A stretch of DNA of 52,344 nt from Streptomyces himastatinicus ATCC 53653 (GTDB lineage Bacteria > Actinomycetota > Actinomycetes > Streptomycetales > Streptomycetaceae). The notes below the pieces were generated by a model. It searched no databases. It saw nothing but the letters and a program-made list of their open reading frames with translations, and was not told where the DNA came from. This document shows, one piece after another, positions 33,701 to 52,344 of the stretch; position 1 is the first letter of the stretch, and each line of letters begins with the position of its first letter. The stretch lies in contig NZ_GG657754.1 of the NCBI RefSeq assembly GCF_000158915.1, positions 6,819,400 through 6,871,743 on the forward strand. Direction: 5' to 3'. Position numbers and translations under genes: made by a program.

Positions 33701-36700
33701 CGGTCGCGCTGCTGACGGAGGCGCGGGAGTGGCCGGAGACCGGCCGTCCGCGCCGGGCCGCGGTGTCCTCGTTCGGCATCAGCGGCACCAACGCGCACAC
33801 CATCATCGAGCAGGCCCCGGCCCTCGATGAGGAAGCCGGGACGGTCTCCCGGACCGGCGGCCCCGCCGCCTGGGTGCTGTCGGCCAAGACCCCCGAAGCG
33901 CTGCGCGACCAGGCCGCGCAGCTGCGCGCCCACCTGGACTTCCGCCCCGAGCTGGACGGTCGCGACGTGGCGTTCACGCTCGCCACGCGCCGTACGGCGT
34001 TCGAGGAGCGGGCCGCGCTGGTCGCCGACGACCGCGCCGGGCTGCTGACCGCTCTGGACGCGCTGTCAGCGGGCGAGCCCGCCCCGGGCCTGGTCAAGGG
34101 GTCGGTGGCCGGTGGCAAGGTGGCGTTCCTGTTCACGGGCCAGGGCAGCCAGCGGCTCGGCATGGGGCGCGAGCTGTACGAGGCGTACCCGGTGTTCGCG
34201 GACGCGCTGGACGAGGGGTGCGCGCACCTGGACGCGCATCTGGAACGGCCGTTGCGGGATGTGCTGTTCGGGGACGACTCCGCCGCGCTGGACCAGACGG
34301 CGTTCACTCAGCCCGCCCTCTTCGCCATCGAGGTGGCGCTGTTCCGGCTGGTCGAGGCATGGGGTCTGAAGGCGGACTTCCTGTCCGGCCACTCCATCGG
34401 CGAGATCGCCGCCGCGCATGTGGCGGGTGTGCTGTCGCTGGCGGACGCCGCCGCGTTGGTGGCGGCGCGTGGCCGTCTGATGCAGGAGCTTCCGGCTGGT
34501 GGGGCGATGATCGCGGTGCAGGCGTCCGAGGACGAGGTGCTGCCGCTGCTCACCGAGCGCGTGAGCATCGCCGCTCTCAACGGGCCGACGTCGGTCGTGA
34601 TCGCGGGCGACGAGGACGCGGCTGCCGAGATTGCGGCGGGCTTCGAGGAGCAGGGTCGTAAGACCAAGCGCCTCACCGTGAGCCACGCCTTCCACTCGCC
34701 CCGTATGGACGGGATGCTGGAGGCGTTCCGCGAGGTCGCGCAGGGGCTTTCGTACGAGGCTCCGAGCATCCCGATCGTCTCCAACCTCACCGGGGACGTC
34801 GTCTCCGCCGAGGAGATCACCACCCCGGACTTCTGGGTCCGCCACGTCCGCGAGGCCGTCCGCTTCCTCGACGGCGTACGCACTCTCGAAGCGCAGGGCG
34901 TGACGACGTACGTCGAGCTGGGCCCGGACGGTGTGCTCACCGCCATGGCTCAGGAGTGCGTGACCGGCGAGGAGGCGGCCTTCGCCTCCGTCTGCCGCAA
35001 GGACCGCCCCGAGGCCGAGGCGCTGTTGTCGGCCCTCGCGCGGGCGCACGTCCGTGGCGTGGCGGTGGACTGGGCGGCGTTCTACGCCGGTACGGGCGCC
35101 GCGCAGGTCGAGTTGCCCACGTACGCCTTCCAGCGGCAGCGCTACTGGCCGAAGGCGTCGTCGCTGTTCCTCGGCGATGTGGCCGCGGTGGGCCTGGGCG
35201 AGGCCGAACACCCGCTGCTCGGCGCGAGCGCCGAACTGCCGGACTCGGACGGGACGCTGTTCACCGGCCGACTGGCGTTGTCCACCCACCCCTGGCTCGC
35301 GGGCCACACGATCCTGGACAGCGTGCTGCTGCCGGGCACCGCGTTCGTGGAGCTGGCGATCCGCGCCGGTGACCAGGTCGGCTGCGACTACCTCGAAGAA
35401 CTGACCCTCGAAGCGCCGCTGGTTCTGCCCGCGCAGGGCGGCGTACAGCTGCGGCTCTCCGTGGCCGCCGCGGACGAGTTGGGCCGCCGCCCGCTCACGC
35501 TGCACTCGCGCCTGGAGAGCCTGCCCGCCGGTGAGCCGTGGACCCGGCACGCGACCGGTGTCCTGGCGTCGGGCGGTCGCCCGGAGGCGATGTTCGAGCT
35601 GGGCGCCTGGCCGCCCGCCGACGCCATCGAGATCGACCTCGACGGCCGCTATGAGGGCCTGCGGGACATCGGTTTCGCGTACGGCCCGGAGTTCCGGGGC
35701 CTGCGCAGGGCGTGGCAGCGCAACGGCGAGGTGTTCGCCGAGGTGGCACTCCCCGAGGACGCCGCCGAGGACGCCGCCGCGTTTGTTCTGCACCCGGCGC
35801 TGCTGGACTCCGCCCTGCACGCCATCGGGCTCGACGGCCTGGGCAACACGGGCGGCGAGGGGCGGCTGCCGTTCGTCTGGACCGGGGTGTCGCTGTACGC
35901 GAGCGGTGCGTCGGCGCTGCGCGTCCACCTGGTGCCCGCGGGCAACGACGGGGTGCGGCTGGAGATCGCCGACACCACCGGCGCGCCGGTCGGGGCCGTC
36001 GAGACGCTGGGGCTGCGCCCGGTTTCGGCCGAGCAGCTCCAGAGCGCGCGTACGGCGTACCACGAGTCGCTGTTCCGCCTGGAGTGGACGGCGTCCGGGC
36101 CCGTGGCCCTGACGGACACCCCGGCCGAGGGCCGCTGGGCCGTGCTGGGCACGGACACGCCGGGGCTCGGCGGCACGGCGTACGCGGACCTCGCGGCGCT
36201 GGCCGAGGCGGTCGCCTCGGGTACGGCTCCGTCGCCCGAGTACGTCGTCGTGGCGCCGTCCACGGAAGCCCACGACGGTGACGTGGCCGGGGGCGCGCAC
36301 CGGGCCGCCGCCGATGCGCTTGCCACCGTCCAGCAGTGGCTGGGCGAGGAGCGGTTCGGGGACGCCCCGCTGGTGGTCGTGACCCGTGGCGCGGTGGCCG
36401 CCGGCGCCGGTGAGCCGGTGGCGGATCCGGCCGGTGCGGCCGTCTGGGGTCTGCTGCGCTCGGCGCAGTCGGAGAACCCGGGCCGTTTCGTCCTGGTGGA
36501 TGTGGACGGAAGCCACGAGTCGGCGCAGGCGCTGCCCGCCGCCGTCGCGTCGGGCGAGCCGCAGCTCGCGATCCGCGCGGGTGTGGTGTCGACGCCACGG
36601 CTGTCGCGGGTGCCCGTGGAGCCGGAGGCGGACGACGCCCGTGGTCTGGACCCCGAGGGCACGGTGCTGGTGACCGGTGCGTCCGGTTCGCTGGGCGGAC

Positions 36701-39700
36701 TGGTGGCGCGCCACCTGGTGGCGGAGCGTGGCGTACGGCAGCTGCTGCTGGTGAGCCGTCGCGGCTACCAGGCGCCGGGTGCCGCCGAACTCGGCGCCGA
36801 GCTGGCCGCGTTGGGCGCCAAGGTGCGCTGGGCTGCCTGCGATGTGGCGGACCGGGACGCGGTCGCCGCGACCCTCGCCACCGTCCCCGCCGAGCATCCG
36901 CTGACCGCCGTGGTGCACACGGCCGGTGTGCTGGACGACGGTGTGATCGGCTCGCTGACGCCCGAGCGCATCGACCACGTCATGCGCCCGAAGGTGGACG
37001 CGGCGTGGAATCTGCACCAGCTGACGGCGGACCTCGACCTCGCGGCCTTCGTCCTGTTCTCGTCCTCCTCCGGTGTGTTCGGCGGTCCGGGACAGGGCAA
37101 CTACGCCGCCTCCAACGCCTTCCTCGACGCGCTCGCGCAGCACCGCGCCGCCCTGGGGCTCCCCGCCGCGGCGCTGGCGTGGGGCCTGTGGGCCGGTGCC
37201 GGTATGGGCGACACCCTGGACGAGGCCGACATCAACCGCATGCGGCGGGGCCGGACTTCCGCCGCTGCCGGTCGCGGACGGCCTCGCGCTGCTCGACACC
37301 GCGCTGACCGTGGACGCGGCGTCGCTGGTGCCGATGCGGGTGGACCTCGCGGCGCTGCGCAACCAGCCCGCCATCTCGCCCCTCTTCCGTGGCCTGGTGC
37401 GCACCCCCGCGCGGCGCGCGGTGGACGCGGTCGCGGCCGGTGGCGACGCCGGGTTGGCCGGTCGGCTGGCCGGGCTGAGCGTGGCGGAGCAGGAGCGGCT
37501 GCTGCTGGACCTGGTGCGGGCGCAGGTGGCGACCGTGCTGGGCTACGCGGGTGCGGACACCATTGGTTCCGGGCGGGCGTTCAAGGATCTGGGCTTCGAC
37601 TCGCTGACGGCCGTGGAGCTGCGTAATCAGCTCAATGCCGTGACCGGGCTGCGGCTGCCCGCGACCCTCATCTTCGACTACCCGGACCCGCAGGTGCTGG
37701 CCCGCCATCTGCGGACCGAGCTGGTGGGCGAGGAGCAGCAGGCAGCGGTGCACACGCCGGTGCCGGTGTCGGCCGCCACCGACGACGATCCGATCGTCAT
37801 CGTGGCGATGAGCTGCCGTTACCCCGGCGGGGTCACCACGCCCGAAGAGCTGTGGCAGATGCTCGCGGCGGGCGAGGACGGCATCACCCGCTTCCCGGAC
37901 AACCGCGGCTGGGACCTCGACGCCCTGTACGACCCGGACCCGGAGACCCCGGGCACCTCGTACGCCCGCGACGGCGGTTTCCTGCACGACGCGGCCGAGT
38001 TCGACCCGGCGTTCTTCGGGATCTCGCCCCGCGAGGCCCTCGCCATGGACCCGCAGCAGCGGCTGCTGCTGGAGACCACCTGGGAGGCGTTCGAGCGCGC
38101 GGGCATCGACCCGTCGTCCGTACGCGGCAGCAAGACCGGTGTGTTCGCGGGCGTCATGTACCACGACTACGGATCCCGGCTGCACTCCGTGCCCGACGGG
38201 GTCGAGGGCTACCTCGGCACCGGCAGCTCCAGCAGCGTGGTGTCCGGCCGCGTCGCGTACACCTTCGGCCTGGAGGGCCCGGCCGTCACGGTCGACACGG
38301 CATGCTCGTCGTCGCTGGTGGCGCTGCACCTGGCCGCGCAGGCGCTGCGCAACGGCGAATGCTCGCTCGCGCTGGCCGGTGGTGTCACGGTGATGTTCAC
38401 CCCGGGTACGTTCATCGACTTCAGCCGTCAGCGCGGACTGGCCCGCGACGGCCGCTGCAAGTCGTTCGCGTCGGCCGCCGACGGCACTGGCTGGGGCGAG
38501 GGCGCGGGCATGCTGCTGCTGGAGCGGCTGTCGGACGCCCGGAAGAACGGCCACGAGGTGCTGGCGGTCGTACGCGGAAGCGCCGTCAACCAGGACGGTG
38601 CGTCGAACGGTCTGACGGCGCCCAACGGCCCGTCGCAGCAGCGCGTCATCCGGCAGGCCCTCGCCAACGCCCGCCTGGCCACCGGCGAGGTCGACGTGGT
38701 CGAGGCGCACGGCACGGGGACGACGCTGGGCGACCCGATCGAGGCGCAGGCGCTGCTCGCCACGTACGGCCGGGAGCGGGACGCGGAGCAGCCGCTGTGG
38801 CTCGGCTCCGTCAAGTCCAACCTGGGCCACACCCAGGCCGCCTCCGGTGTCGCCGGCGTCATCAAGATGGTGCTGTCGATGCGCCACGGTGTGCTGCCGC
38901 GCACCCTGCACGTGGACGAGCCCTCACCGCACGTCGACTGGGAAGCGGGCGCGGTCTCGCTGCTCACCGAACAGCGGACGTGGCCGGAGACCGGCCGTCC
39001 GCGCCGCGCCGCGGTGTCGTCGTTCGGCATCAGCGGCACCAACGCGCACGCCATCATCGAGCAGCCGCCCGCTCCCCGACGCGACCGAGGCCCCGGCGGA
39101 CACCACGGCCCTGCCGTACGTCCCCGTGCTGCTCTCCGCGCGCGACGAGGACGCCCTGCGCGCCCAGGCGCGGCGGCTGCGCTCGCGGATCGCCACCGGC
39201 GCCGATCTCACCGACCTCGGGTTCTCCCTCGCGACGACCCGCGCCGCCCTCGAACACCGCGTCGCCCTGGTCGCCGACGGCCAGGACGAGGTGCTGGGCG
39301 CGCTGGACGCGCTGGCGCGCGGCGAGCACCCGGCGGCAGAGCTGCGCGGGGTCGCCGCCGACGGCGGCAAGGTGGCGTTCCTGTTCACGGGGCAGGGCAG
39401 CCAGCGGCTCGGCATGGGCCGCGAGCTGTACGCGACGTTCCCGGCGTTCGCGCAGGCCCTGGACGAGGTGTGCGACGCGCTGGACCTGTACCTCGAACGG
39501 CCTCTGAAGACGGTGGTGTTCGGGGACGATGCCTCGGTGCTGGACCGGACCGGCTTCACTCAGCCTGCGCTGTTCGCGGTCGAGGTGGCGCTGTTCCGGC
39601 TGGTGGAGGCGTGGGGTCTGCGTGCGGACTTCCTCTCCGGCCACTCCATCGGTGAGCTGGCCGCCGCCCATGTGGCGGGTGTGCTGTCGCTCGCGGATGC

Positions 39701-42700
39701 GGCGAAGTTGGTGGCGGCGCGTGGTCGTCTGATGCAGGAGCTTCCGGCCGGTGGCGCGATGATCGCCGTCCAAGCCTCGGAAGCCGAGGTGGCGCCGCTG
39801 CTCACCGAGCGCGTCTCCATCGCCGCGCTCAATGGCCCCACGTCAGTGGTCATCGCGGGTGACGAGGACGCGGCTCAGGACATCGCGGCTGGCTTCGAGG
39901 CGCAGGGTCGTAAGACCAAGCGCCTCGCCGTCAGCCACGCCTTCCACTCGCCGCGCATGGACGCCATGCTCGCCGACTTCCGCAAGGTCGCCGAGGGTCT
40001 GACGTTCAACGCCCCGACGATTCCGCTGGTCTCCTGCCTCACCGGCACCGTGACCACGGCCGATGAGATCCGCATGCCGGACTTCTGGGTCCGCCACGTC
40101 CGCGAGTCCGTCCGCTTCGTCGACGGTGTGCGCACCCTGCGCGACAACGGGGTGACCACCTTCGTGGAACTCGGCCCCGACGGGGTGCTCTCCGCGATGG
40201 GCGAGAACTGCCTCGCCGAAACCGAGACGGAAGCCGACGCAGAGCACGACGGTGACAGGGCGGCGTTCGTCCCCGCCCTGCGCAACGGCCGCCCCGAGGC
40301 CCAGGCGCTGGCCACCGCCCTCGCGCAGCTCCATGTGCGGGGCGTGGCCCTGGACTGGACGGCGGTCTACGCCGGGCGCGGCGCCCGCCGCGTCGAGCTG
40401 CCCACGTACCCCTTCCAGCGTCAGCGCTACTGGCTCGACGTGGGCATCTCCGCCGAGGACGTGGCGTACGCGGGCCTCGGCACGGCGGGTCACCCGCTGC
40501 TGGGCGCGGCGGTGGAACTGCCCGACACCGGCGGCTTCGTGTTCACCGGACGGCTGGCGCTGCTGACGCACCCCTGGCTGGCCGACCACGCCGTCATGGA
40601 CACCGTCCTGCTGCCCGGCACCGCCTTCGTCGAACTCGCCCTGCGGGCCGGTGAGGAGGCGGGCTGCGACACGATCGAGGAGCTGACCCTCCAGGCCCCG
40701 CTGGTCGTGCCCGAACAGGGCGCCGTCCAGCTGCGGCTGGAGCTGGCCGCGGCTGACGAGACGGGGCGGCGCCAGCTGACCCTGCACTCCCGCCGGGAGG
40801 ACGTCCCCGCCGACGAGCCGTGGACCCGGCACGCCACCGGCTTCCTCACCCCGTCGTCCGGGACCGCCGACCAGGCCGACCTCACTGTGTGGCCGCCCGC
40901 CGACGCGACCGCCCTCGAAACCGAGGCGTTCTACGAGCACGCGGCCGCCGCCGGACTCGGCTACGGCGCGGTCTTCCAGGGCCTGCACGGCGCCTGGCGG
41001 CGCGGCGACGAGCTGTTCGCCGATATCCGCCTGCCGCGCGCCCATGAGCCCGAGGCCGCCACGTACGGTGTGCATCCCGCCCTGCTGGACGCCGCCCTGC
41101 ACACCCTCGGCCTCGACACGCCGGACGGTGAGACCCCCGAGGGCGCGCGGCTGCCGTTCGCCTGGACGGGCGTACGGCTGCACGCCGGGGGCCCCGCGTC
41201 GCTGCGCGTACGGCTGCGCCCGGCCGCCGAAGGCGTGTCGCTCCACCTCGCGGACGGCACGGGCGCCGCCGTCGCCACCATCGACGGTCTGGTGCTGCGC
41301 CCGCTGTCGGCCGACCAGCTGAACGCCTCGCGTGCCGCGTACCACGAGGCGCTGTTCCGCCCGGAGTGGACGGACCTGGCGGCCCCCGTGTCCGCCACCG
41401 GCATCCCGGTCGGCGAGCGCTGGGTGACCCTCGGCGCCGACGCCGCCTTCACGGCCGCGGGCGAGCGGCTGGACGACTACCCGCACTTGGCGGCTCTCAC
41501 CGCCGACGGCGCCGCGCCCGATGTGGTGCTCGTCCCCCTCGCCGCCGCCCAAGGGCAGCCGCTGCCCCAGGCGGCCAAGGCCGCCGCCCGGGACGCCCTG
41601 GACCTCGTCCAGAAGTGGCTGGACGACCAGCGGTTCGCCGACACCCGCCTGGTGTTCGTGACCCGCGGCGCGGTCGCGGCACGCCCCGATGAGGACATCG
41701 CCGACCTGGCCCACACCACCGTGTGGGGCCTGGTGAAGTCCGCCCAGTCGGAGAACCCGGGCCGGTTCGTCCTGGTCGACGTCGACGGCACCGACGCCTC
41801 CCAGCGCGCCCTGCCGACGGTGCTCGCCACCGACGAACCACAGCTCGCGCTGCGCTCCGGCACCGCCCACGCCTACCGCCTCGCCCGGGTCCCGGCCGAC
41901 CCGGACACCCCGCAGCCAGCAGGCTCAGGCTTCGGCGACCCGCAGGGCACCGTGCTGCTCAGCGGCGCGAGCGGCGCCCTGGGCGGCCTGTTCGCCCGCC
42001 ACCTGGTGGCCGAGCGCGGCGTACGGCAGCTGCTGCTGCTCAGCAGGCGCGGCGGCGACGCCCCCGGCGCGGCCGAACTCGCCGCCGAACTGGGCGCGTT
42101 GGGTGCCACGGTGACCTGGGCGGCCTGCGACACCGCCGACCGGGACGCACTGGCCACCGTCATCTCCGCGATCCCGGCCGAACACCCGCTCACCGCCGTG
42201 GTGCACACCGCGGGCGTCCTGGACGACGGTGTGATCAGCTCGCTGACCGGCGAGCGGATCGACGCGGTGCTGCGCCCCAAGGTGGACGCCGCGTGGAATC
42301 TGCACGAGCTGACCCGTGGGCTGGACCTGTCCGCGTTCGTGCTCTTCTCCTCGGCCGCCGGAGCCTTCGGCAGCTCGGGACAGGGCAACTACGCCGCCGC
42401 GAACACCTTCCTGGACGCGCTCGCCCAGCACCGCGCGGCGCACGGCCTGCCCGCGTCGTCGCTGGCCTGGGGCCTGTGGGAGACGGCCGACGGCATGGCG
42501 GGCAGCCTGGACAACGCCGACGTGGGCCGCATCTCGCGCGGTGGCTACGAGGCACTGCCGCAGGACGAGGGCCTGGCCCTGTTCGACGTGGCGGGCACCC
42601 TCGCCGAGGCCGTGTCCGTACCCATCCGCATCGACACCGGCGCCCTGCGCGGCCAAGCCGCCGCCGGGCTGCTGCCGCCGCTGCTGCGCGGCCTGGTCCG

Positions 42701-43295
42701 TACCCCCGTACGGCGCTCCGCCGACACCGGAGCCACCGGTGTCGCCGGAACCGCCGCAGACTCCGGTGCCGGTTCGCTCACCGAGCGGCTCGCGGGGCTG
42801 TCGGACACCGAACGCGACCGGGAGCTGCTGGAGGTCGTACGGACCCATGTGGCGGCCGTCCTCGGACACGCCACACCCGACGACGTCGACGCCGGGCGCG
42901 GCTTCCTCGACCTGGGCTTCGACTCGCTCACCGCCGTGGATCTGCGCAACCGACTGGGCGCCGCCGCCGGACTGCGGCTGCCGGTCACGCTGATCTTCGA
43001 CTACCCGACGCCCACCGCCCTCGCCGGGTATCTGCGCGAGGAACTCGGCCTGGACGACACCACGGCCGCACACCAGCCCGTGCACGCGGAACTCGACAAG
43101 CTCGAAGCGATCCTCGCCACGATCGCCCCCGACGACGCCGAGAGCCCCGGCATCACCACCCGCCTGCGCGACCTCCTGTCGAAGTGGAATGAAACGCACA
43201 GTGCTACGGACAGCACCGCACAAGACCGTGAAATCCAGTCCGCGACAGCAGACGAGATCTTCGATCTCCTCGACGACGAGCTCGGGCTCTCCTGA
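27766..43295 (+). CDS. Gene C: modular type I PKS, modules M6-M8, two frameshifts
   Basis: Starts ATG 27766 (MANEETLRDYLKLVTADL, a class 1a N-terminal docking helix). An in-frame TAA directly precedes the ATG, so the start cannot lie further upstream; no Shine-Dalgarno is visible within 20 nt. Three modules: KS-AT-KR-ACP, KS-AT-DH-KR-ACP, KS-AT-DH-KR-ACP. The frame shifts at the GGGG run 37247-37250 and at the CCCC run 39074-39077; both are explained by one extra base, and flanking homology is unbroken. The C-terminus has a docking region (ITTRLRDLLSKWNE) and an acidic tail ATADEIFDLLDDELGLS before TGA 43293-43295. It follows gene B and precedes gene D by 51 bp. All three ATs carry malonyl motifs and all KRs look active (LDD). 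Confidence 0.94.
27865..32480 (+). other. Module M6: KS-AT(malonyl)-KR-ACP
   Basis: KS about 27865-29160, Cys 28381-28383; its surroundings (DGRSKPFAPEADGF) differ from the other KS domains, in keeping with a keto substrate from M5. AT about 29470-30370, Ser 29743-29745, malonyl motifs. Dimerization-element-like linker about 30570-30720. KR core about 31387-31930, LDD, Ser and Tyr (31828-31830) present. ACP Ser 32356-32358. No DH. Predicted output is a beta-hydroxy thioester. Confidence 0.93.
32530..37735 (+). other. Module M7: KS-AT(malonyl)-DH-KR-ACP, frameshift after KR
   Basis: KS about 32530-33820, Cys 33052-33054; the second His motif reads NFGH rather than NIGH but keeps its His. AT about 34120-34985, Ser 34393-34395. 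DH about 35209-36060: His 35305-35307 in HTILDSVLLPG, Asp 35806-35808. KR core about 36658-37210, LDD, Tyr 37102-37104. ACP Ser 37601-37603 in the shifted frame. The DH and ACP blocks are close copies of M2, without the M2 repeat insert. Predicted output is an enoyl thioester. Confidence 0.92.
37247..37250 (+). other. Frameshift 3 (+1 in GGGG) in gene C
   Basis: Removing one G from the run restores NRMRRAGLPPLPVADGL, the sequence expected from M2 (RMRRAGVPPLPVAEGL). Confidence 0.88.
37784..43065 (+). other. Module M8: KS-AT(malonyl)-DH-KR-ACP, frameshift after KS
   Basis: KS about 37784-39070, Cys 38303-38305. AT about 39372-40290, Ser 39645-39647, GHSIGE/HAFHS. DH about 40491-41330: His 40587-40589 in HAVMDTVLLPG, Asp 41088-41090. 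KR core about 41946-42480 (nucleotide loop reads SGASGALGG), LDD, Tyr 42390-42392. ACP Ser 42924-42926. Predicted output is an enoyl thioester; with M7 this begins the conjugated polyene. Confidence 0.92.
39074..39077 (+). other. Frameshift 4 (+1 in CCCC) in gene C
   Basis: Dropping one C from the run restores IIEQPPAPDATEAPADTT across the KS-AT linker. Confidence 0.85.
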
Positions 43296-43334
43296 CCTGC
43301 TCCACAAGAGCGCATCGACTCATCTCAGCACCGC

Positions 43335-43338
43335 GGAG
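43335..43338 (+). promoter_or_regulatory. Ribosome binding site of gene D
   Basis: GGAG lies 8 nt before ATG 43347. The 51-bp gap after gene C has no terminator-like hairpin, suggesting cotranscription. Confidence 0.6.
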
Positions 43339-43346
43339 ACGGCGTA

Positions 43347-51870
<8,524 letters not shown>

Positions 51871-52344
51871 CCCAGCCCTGGTGCACCGGCAAGGTGGGGA
51901 TGTTCGGGATCTCCTGGGGCGGCTTCAACGCGCTCCAGATCGCCGCCCTGCGCCCCGAGCCGCTGAAGGCGATCGTCACGGTGTGCTCCGCGGACGACCG
52001 TTACGACAACGACGTCCACTACATCGGCGGCGCCGTCCTCGGCATCGACATGCTCGCCTGGGCGGGCACCATGCTGGCGTTCACCGCGCGCCCCCCGCAC
52101 CCCACCTCCGTCGGCGAGGACCGCTGGCTGCCGATGTGGCGGGAGCGGCTCGACGCCCTGGAGCCGTATCTGCACACCTGGCTCGCGCACCAGGAGCGGG
52201 ACGCGTACTGGCGGCACGGCAGCGTGTGCGAGGACTACGCGGCGGTCGACGCCGCCGTGCTCGCGGTCGGCGGCTGGGCGGACCCGTACCGGGACACCGT
52301 GCTGCGCCTGGTGGAGCACCTCGACGCGCCCGTACGCGGACTGA
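51871..52344 (+). CDS. Internal fragment of a CocE/NonD-type (peptidase S15 family) hydrolase
   Basis: From CAG 51873 one frame stays open to the right edge and reads QPWCTGKVGMFGISWGGFN and onward. GISWGG is the nucleophile elbow of CocE/X-Pro dipeptidyl-peptidase-like acyl hydrolases (Ser 51912-51914), and GGWADPYRD holds the expected acid Asp (52281-52283); the catalytic His would lie past the window. Family proteins are several hundred residues long, with this Ser roughly 100 residues in, so the N-terminal part, start codon and RBS are missing. The fragment is fused out of frame to the M10 DH. It could hydrolyse esters or amides in its intact form; nothing links it to the polyketide. It is either a misassembled neighbour or the product of a deletion. 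Confidence 0.8.

Noticed and set aside
27631..33933. Very long minus-strand ORF (about 2100 codons), and others such as 243-5888, 7470-10841 and 11910-16199
   Set aside because: They lie opposite PKS coding sequence, are low-complexity Arg/Gly/Val-rich translations and show no protein family motifs. Long antisense frames are expected in DNA with such high GC at the third codon position.

Overview
The window is a stretch of a very large modular type I polyketide synthase (PKS) locus, all on the plus strand. High GC, strong G/C third-position bias, class 1a PKS docking helices and a GC-rich repeat that looks like Streptomyces intergenic repeat DNA all point to Streptomyces or a close actinomycete. 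No regulator, transporter, tailoring gene, tRNA or rRNA was seen.

Layout. Gene A (before the left edge to 22472) opens inside a dehydratase (DH) and holds the end of one module (called M0 here) plus M1-M4. Gene B (22537-27504) is one module, M5. A 261-bp gap (27505-27765) with a hairpin and a possible promoter is the only real intergenic region. Gene C (27766-43295) holds M6-M8. Gene D (43347 to about 51870) holds M9 and most of M10, and breaks inside the M10 DH. From about 51871 to the right edge the sequence is an internal piece of an unrelated CocE/NonD-type hydrolase, joined without a start codon. That join looks like a chimeric assembly or a deletion.

How it works together. Docking helices at the gene ends suggest the order A>B>C>D. 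Nine of the ten acyltransferases (ATs) visible carry malonyl-type motifs (GHSIGE, HAFHS). M5 alone is methylmalonyl-type (GHSQGE, YASHS). Nine ketoreductases (KRs) look active and carry the B-type LDD motif. The M5 KR has lost its catalytic Ser and Tyr. The predicted backbone from M0 on is: ene, CHOH-CH2, ene, CHOH-CH2, ene, C(=O)-CH(CH3), CHOH-CH2, then at least three conjugated double bonds, probably four. This is a polyene-polyol with a single methyl branch next to a ketone. The style recalls the linear or macrocyclic polyene-polyols (linearmycin, mediomycin, clethramycin type), but the compound was not identified.

The most unusual points are: (1) in-frame intergenic-type repeat DNA translated inside the KR structural region of M2 and M9, with a five-copy 45-bp tandem array in M9; (2) one ketosynthase (KS) residue that follows the reductive state of the upstream module in all ten KS domains; (3) heavy gene conversion between modules. 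Four single frameshifts, one error-dense patch (about 49955-50115) and the hydrolase junction suggest draft-quality sequence, so apparent gene breakage should be read with care.
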